From an uncultured Actinomyces sp. (GTDB lineage Bacteria; Actinomycetota; Actinomycetes; Actinomycetales; Actinomycetaceae), in NCBI GenBank assembly GCA_937926195.1, contig CALEXZ010000124.1:1-26681 (forward strand): a DNA stretch of 26,681 nt. Reading direction: 5' to 3'. The position numbers and the translations under genes were made by a program. Below the pieces are notes generated by a model, which searched no databases, was not told where the DNA came from, and worked only from the letters and a program-made list of their open reading frames with translations. Positions 23,080 to 26,681 of this stretch are shown in pieces; the first letter of the stretch is position 1; each line of letters opens with the position of its first letter.

Positions 23080-23715
23080 ATGAGCACCAGCGCCCACGTC
23101 ATCTGCGTTGACGACCACAAGATCGTCGCCTCCGGCTGCCAGGCCGAGTTCACTCGGGCGGGCCTGCCGTGGACCGTCTCCTGGTACCCCCACCTGGCCG
23201 ACGTCGTCTGGCCGGAGGGCGAGCGTGTCGTCGCCCTGCTGGACCTGCGGCTCGCGGACAGGACGGACCCCGCGAAGAACATTGCGGACCTCGAGAGCCG
23301 CGGCATCCCGGTCGTCGTCTACACGTCGGGCGAGAAGCGATACCTCCTCCGACAGGCGATTGAGGCCGGCGCCTTAGCCATCGTCAACAAGAAGGAGGAG
23401 ACCTCGGTCCTCATCGAGGCCGTCGAAAGGGCCCTGGAGGGCCGGGCGACCGGCAGTTTCGACTGGGCTACCGCCCTGGATGAGGACGAGGACTTCACCA
23501 AGCGCCTGACTGCAAGCAAGCTCGAGGTCCTGCGCCTGTACGCGGGGGGACTGTCCGCCAAGCAGGTGGCTCACCGTCTCGACCTTGCTCTGAACACAGT
23601 CAACAAGTACGTCTCCGAGATCAAGGACGAGTACCGCAAGGCCGGCCGCCTGTCTCAGGGGGACCGGGTGGCCCTCTTCCGAGAGGCAGTCCACGACGGG
23701 ATCCTTCCCGACTGA
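23080..23715 (+). CDS. NarL/FixJ-type response regulator
   Basis: A 211-residue protein with a receiver domain (about 1-125) and a LuxR-type helix-turn-helix (about 145-200). Receiver residues are complete: acidic pair Asp11-Asp12 (ICVDDHK), phosphoacceptor Asp55 (LLDLRLAD), the Thr/Ser of VVVYTSGE and Lys104 (VNKKEE). The helix-turn-helix reads LTASKLEVLRLYAGGLSAKQVAHRL..NTVNKYVSEIK. I use the ATG at 23080, where the receiver begins; an upstream in-frame start adds a non-native Arg/Pro-rich leader. No ribosome site is visible. It is followed 362 bases later by a histidine kinase, its likely partner. Confidence 0.9.
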   Translation: MSTSAHVICVDDHKIVASGCQAEFTRAGLPWTVSWYPHLADVVWPEGERVVALLDLRLADRTDPAKNIADLESRGIPVVVYTSGEKRYLLRQAIEAGALAIVNKKEETSVLIEAVERALEGRATGSFDWATALDEDEDFTKRLTASKLEVLRLYAGGLSAKQVAHRLDLALNTVNKYVSEIKDEYRKAGRLSQGDRVALFREAVHDGILPD

Positions 23716-23805
23716 TTCGTCGAGGCGCGTGTCGCTCAGCGCTCGCAGCTGTAGTCACGGACCGCCGCGCTCGTAGCCGAGCAGCCTCTTGTCCCTCACG
23801 GCGAT

Positions 23806-23831
23806 ACGTCCCCTGGAACGGTACGGGACGT
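23806..23831. repeat. Inverted repeat in the regulator-kinase gap
   Basis: Perfect 7-base arms ACGTCCC (23806-23812) and GGGACGT (23825-23831) with a 12-base loop lie 90 bases after the response regulator stop. It may be a terminator stem (no T run) or an operator. The rest of 23716-23916 shows nothing I recognise. Confidence 0.4.
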
Positions 23832-23916
23832 CCTCTCGCCTGATCACTACTAGTTCTGGCACCCCGAGGACGCACAGGCCGCTGGATTCAAAGACTCAAC
23901 TATCGGAACTGGTATC

Positions 23917-23943
23917 TTGACGGCCCGCTGAGCAGGGTATAAA
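23917..23943 (+). promoter_or_regulatory. Candidate promoter of the histidine kinase
   Basis: TTGACG (23917-23922) and TATAAA (23938-23943) are separated by 15 bases (16 if the -35 is read as CTTGAC). Both hexamers are close to consensus and lie in one of the few AT-richer stretches here. It would start transcription about 130 bases before the kinase ATG and 65 before the mini-ORF. Confidence 0.5.
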
Positions 23944-24015
23944 CCACTTGTCTGAGGGCTGTGATTTGTGGCCTCGCGCACCTGGTTCACCCACATTAAC
24001 TGATAGTGGTATCTC

Positions 24016-24081
24016 ATGAGCATCCCCGGTTCCGGAACCACCGACTTCCGTGCCATCCCGGCTTGGGGTCCTCACCCATGA
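24016..24081 (+). CDS. Possible 21-residue mini-ORF overlapping the kinase start
   Basis: An ATG opens a 21-codon frame, beginning MSIPGSGTTDF and ending AWGPHP. Its TGA overlaps the kinase ATG in an ATGA junction. It could serve only for translational coupling, or encode a small peptide. No ribosome site is evident and the overlap could be chance. Confidence 0.3.
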   Translation: MSIPGSGTTDFRAIPAWGPHP

Positions 24082-26378
24082 CGTTGCGCAGACCCACTGC
24101 ACGCTCCCTGGTCTCTCGGTCTGAGGCACACCTGCTGCGCCCGGTTGACGGTGTCGGCCCGCAGACGCAGGACCTACGGCGACTCGTGACCACCCTGGTG
24201 GCCGTCGTGGCCTGCTCAGCCATCCCCTTCCTTATGGCGGACGTGAGGGCCATGACCTCCGCGAGCGGTCAGCAGTGGCACTGGCTGGTTCTCCCGGTCC
24301 TTCTCATCCCACCGGCGACGGCGGGCATCGCGGGCGGGATCGCGAGAAGGCACGGCTCGCGTCGTGCGGACACCTGTGCCCGCTGGTCGCTCCTGGCCAC
24401 CCTGACGCTCTTCGCCCTCCTGTGCCTGACCGCAGGCCTCTACCCACTCATGCCCTCCTACGACTGGGGGCAGGCGGACGTTCCAGCCCCCAATGTCCTG
24501 GTCAACTACCTGATCGTCATGGCTGTCACGGCCGCCGCCGCTCTGCGACCTCGCGCAGGATTCGCGTATCTTCTCACGGTCGGTGCCGCGCTTGGCGCCT
24601 CCTACCCCGACACCGTGGCGCTGGGTGCCAGGATGGAGGAGATTCTCATCTACCTCACCGCCTCCCTCGGCGACCTGAGCATCCTCGCCTGGCTGCTTAT
24701 CCAGGCCGAGCATCTTGATGAGGAGGACGCCAGGGAGCGCGCCCTTCGTATCGAGCTGGTCACCCAGGAGTCGCTCGCGCGCAGCCGCCAGGAGTCCGAC
24801 AACTTCATCCACGACCACATCCTGTCCGTCCTCAGGGCCGTCCCCATGCTTTCGGTAAGTGTCCCGGAGCTACGCGCCGCAGCCTGCGAGACCCTGGTGT
24901 CGCTCAACGAGGCCCGGACGCCGTTACCCGGACGCCCCAGTGAGCTCGCCGGGGCGCTCGCCCGAGCTGTCACCCGGTTCGGCAGAGACGTCAATCTGTC
25001 CACGAGCATGGTCACCGACCTGCCACTGCCGTCCGACGTCGCCCAGGCCCTCCTCGAGGCTGCCGGGGAGGCACTTCGCAACTCGATGATCCACGCCGGC
25101 CGGGGTCCGGTCGCACGCAGCATCGCCCTGCAGGCCACTGCCGACACCATCACGCTGAGGATCGCCGACGACGGATGCGGCTTCGACCCCGCGAATACGC
25201 CACCGGACCGCTTCGGCCTGCGCGAGTCCATCATCGCCGCCATGGCAGGTGTGGGCGGGCGCGCAGAGGTCGACTCCCAGCCCGGCCGGGGAACCGCTGT
25301 CACACTGACCTGGCGTCGTGTGCGGCCGGACGCCGAGCGGCCGGTTCCCGGCACGCGCACGGCCCCGCTCGCACTCGTCTCCTGTATGGAAGCTCTCATC
25401 GTGCGGCTCCTGAGTGGGGCGATCTGCCTGGCCTTCATCGTCGTCGCGTGCAGGGAGGTGAGCATAGGCTCCTACACGGCCGGGCAGGTCGCGCTCCTGG
25501 CGGTGGGCATGTACACCGCTGCAGCCCTGATGGTCGTCTGGTCCTGGCCGGGACACCGTCTGCCAGGCTGGGCAACCCTGACGGTCGTTGTCAGTGCCGT
25601 GAGCGCCAACGCGCTTACTATGAGCCAGGTTGCCCTGGACGGGCATCCCGGATACGCCGCCTGGACGATCGGAGCGAGCACCGCCCTGTCCTGCGCTCTG
25701 CTGGTGCGCAACCGATCGGGCTCCTCCTGGACGTTGCTGACCCTGGTCACCTTGACGACAACCATCTGGACCGTCGCGACGGACCATAGCCTGTGGCTCG
25801 CAGTTGGTTTGTCCGTGGGGCAAATCGTGTCCCTTGGCATCTGGCATCTCATGGTGCGCTTTTCCGTGAGCCTCACGGCCCGCACCGCCCGGGCTCAGGC
25901 TGTCAGCGCGGACATCATCGCTCGCCAGCACGCCCAGGAGATCAGCCGCAACACGATGCGCGCCCATATTGACGCTGTACGCAGCCGCGTCACTCCCGTT
26001 CTCACCACTATCGCCAACGGCGCACCGCTGACCCAGGACCTGCGCACCCGTGCCCGTCTTCTGGAAGCCGAGCTACGCGATGAACTACGCGCACCCGCCT
26101 TCACCCGCACACCCGTCAACACCGCGGCCCGAGCCGCCCGTGAGCGAGGTGTCGACGTCACTCTCCTCGACGACCACAGCCCTGTCCCGCTGGACATCAC
26201 CGCCCACCGCATCGTCATTGAACACGCCGCCACCGCGCTCCGGACCACCGCCACCGGACGAGTCCTCATCCGGCTTCTTCCGCCTCATCAGCATCCCAAC
26301 CTCATGACGATCATGATCGACGACGGCACCAACCCCAGCCTTCACACCATCACCATCCCCGCAGAAGACTCTGCATGA
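24078..26378 (+). CDS. Tandem membrane histidine kinase with a degenerate second half
   Basis: A 766-residue protein made of two similar modules. Module 1 has about six hydrophobic segments (36-215), a dimerisation helix with HDxxL-type His245-Asp246 (NFIHDHILSVL) and an ATPase domain. The ATPase domain has N-box EALRNSMIHA (Asn335), G1 DDGCGFD (364-370), FGLRESI and G2 PGRGT (402-406). Module 2 repeats a membrane block (about 440-595) and a helix NTMRAHIDAVR, where the His-Asp position reads Arg-Ala. Its final domain shows none of the N, G1 or G2 boxes. Module 2 is thus probably a pseudokinase. I start at the ATG 24078; a GTG at 24006 is in frame but adds unconvincing residues. The partner is the response regulator upstream. 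Confidence 0.82.
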   Translation: MTLRRPTARSLVSRSEAHLLRPVDGVGPQTQDLRRLVTTLVAVVACSAIPFLMADVRAMTSASGQQWHWLVLPVLLIPPATAGIAGGIARRHGSRRADTCARWSLLATLTLFALLCLTAGLYPLMPSYDWGQADVPAPNVLVNYLIVMAVTAAAALRPRAGFAYLLTVGAALGASYPDTVALGARMEEILIYLTASLGDLSILAWLLIQAEHLDEEDARERALRIELVTQESLARSRQESDNFIHDHILSVLRAVPMLSVSVPELRAAACETLVSLNEARTPLPGRPSELAGALARAVTRFGRDVNLSTSMVTDLPLPSDVAQALLEAAGEALRNSMIHAGRGPVARSIALQATADTITLRIADDGCGFDPANTPPDRFGLRESIIAAMAGVGGRAEVDSQPGRGTAVTLTWRRVRPDAERPVPGTRTAPLALVSCMEALIVRLLSGAICLAFIVVACREVSIGSYTAGQVALLAVGMYTAAALMVVWSWPGHRLPGWATLTVVVSAVSANALTMSQVALDGHPGYAAWTIGASTALSCALLVRNRSGSSWTLLTLVTLTTTIWTVATDHSLWLAVGLSVGQIVSLGIWHLMVRFSVSLTARTARAQAVSADIIARQHAQEISRNTMRAHIDAVRSRVTPVLTTIANGAPLTQDLRTRARLLEAELRDELRAPAFTRTPVNTAARAARERGVDVTLLDDHSPVPLDITAHRIVIEHAATALRTTATGRVLIRLLPPHQHPNLMTIMIDDGTNPSLHTITIPAEDSA

Positions 26379-26439
26379 GGGGATCGTCCCGCCTGGCGTT
26401 GCGCATCGGCCCTGCGGCGGTCGAGTGCGTGCGCGCCCG

Positions 26440-26445
26440 TACACT
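26440..26445 (+). promoter_or_regulatory. Candidate -10 element for glyQS
   Basis: TACACT matches TANNNT and lies 59 bases before the glyQS start, after the kinase stop. No clear -35. Confidence 0.35.
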
Positions 26446-26503
26446 GTGCCCACCTCGTTCCCACCATCCAGGTGCGGACAACGACGACAACAGGAGACAC
26501 ACG

Positions 26504-26681
26504 GTGGCCAAGACCCCCTCCGCCCTCGACAACGTCATCAACCTGGCCAAGCGCCGGGGTTTCGTCTTCCCCTGCGGCGAGATCTACGGCGGTACCCGCT
26601 CCGCGTGGGACTACGGCCCGCTGGGCGTCGAGCTCAAGGAGAACATCAAGCGCCAGTGGTGGCAGTACATGGTCCGCTCCC
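26504..26681 (+). CDS. glyQS: Glycyl-tRNA synthetase, N-terminal part (cut by window end)
   Basis: The first 59 codons of a single-chain class II glycyl-tRNA synthetase, which charges tRNA-Gly. The N-terminus is diagnostic: LDNVINLAKRRGFVFPCGE, then IYGGTRSAWDYGPLGVELK and NIKRQWW. The start is GTG at 26504 with AGGAG at 26492-26496. The gene continues beyond the window. Confidence 0.95.
   Translation, partial: MAKTPSALDNVINLAKRRGFVFPCGEIYGGTRSAWDYGPLGVELKENIKRQWWQYMVRS

Noticed and set aside
23840..23910. Possible tRNA-like 3' segment (GGATTCAAAGACTC)
   Set aside because: No matching acceptor, D or anticodon stems could be formed around it.

Overview
The window is high-GC DNA with codon use rich in GCC, CTC and GAC, and with actinobacterial gene orders (phoH-ybeY-hemolysin-era, recO-uppS, znuACB-zur). 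An Actinomyces/Schaalia-like member of the Actinomycetaceae is the best guess. The phylum is fairly secure; the genus is inference.

Layout. 1-5235 (+): the 3' end of phoH, then ybeY, a CNNM/CBS/CorC membrane protein, era and a membrane-anchored alpha/beta hydrolase. Most junctions are 4-bp ATGA overlaps. 5205-7508: a DHA2-type drug exporter (-) broken by one frameshift, and a divergent TetR regulator (+), with two short palindromes between them. 7560-9489 (-): a coupled ABC exporter operon (ATPase, permease, small XRE regulator). 9682-11614 (+): leuA behind a predicted leaderless leucine leader peptide and an attenuator-like fold. 11647-12972: a DUF559 nuclease-like gene (-) flanked by two related long palindromes in the same orientation. 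13012-14603 (+): recO and uppS. 14715-19840 (-): a zinc operon znuA-znuC-znuB-zur that runs on into a class I glutamine amidotransferase and a GCS2/YbdK carboxylate-amine ligase, with a Zur-box-like AT-rich site at its promoter. 19935-20780 (+): remains of an ABC transporter (frameshifted ATPase, truncated permease) abutting the left end of an ISL3-family insertion sequence. 20782-22807 (-): five small genes of unknown role (YbjN/CesT-like protein, SH3-like protein, lipoprotein, two membrane-anchored proteins). 23080-26378 (+): a NarL/FixJ response regulator and a tandem histidine kinase whose second half appears to be a pseudokinase. 26504-end (+): the start of glycyl-tRNA synthetase.

How the genes work together. 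The left third is housekeeping: ribosome maturation and RNA quality control (ybeY, era), and later DNA repair (recO) and cell-wall lipid carrier synthesis (uppS). leuA looks controlled by leucine supply through its leader. The zinc operon pairs high-affinity uptake with its own repressor and appears to put two peptide-bond/amide-chemistry enzymes under the same control. The 19.9-26.4 kb stretch is the accessory part: transporter and IS remnants, a cluster of unstudied small envelope or cytoplasmic proteins, and a divergent two-component system that may control it.

Most worth following up: the palindrome-flanked DUF559 gene, the tandem kinase/pseudokinase with an overlapping upstream mini-ORF, and the zinc operon carrying a ligase/amidotransferase pair.
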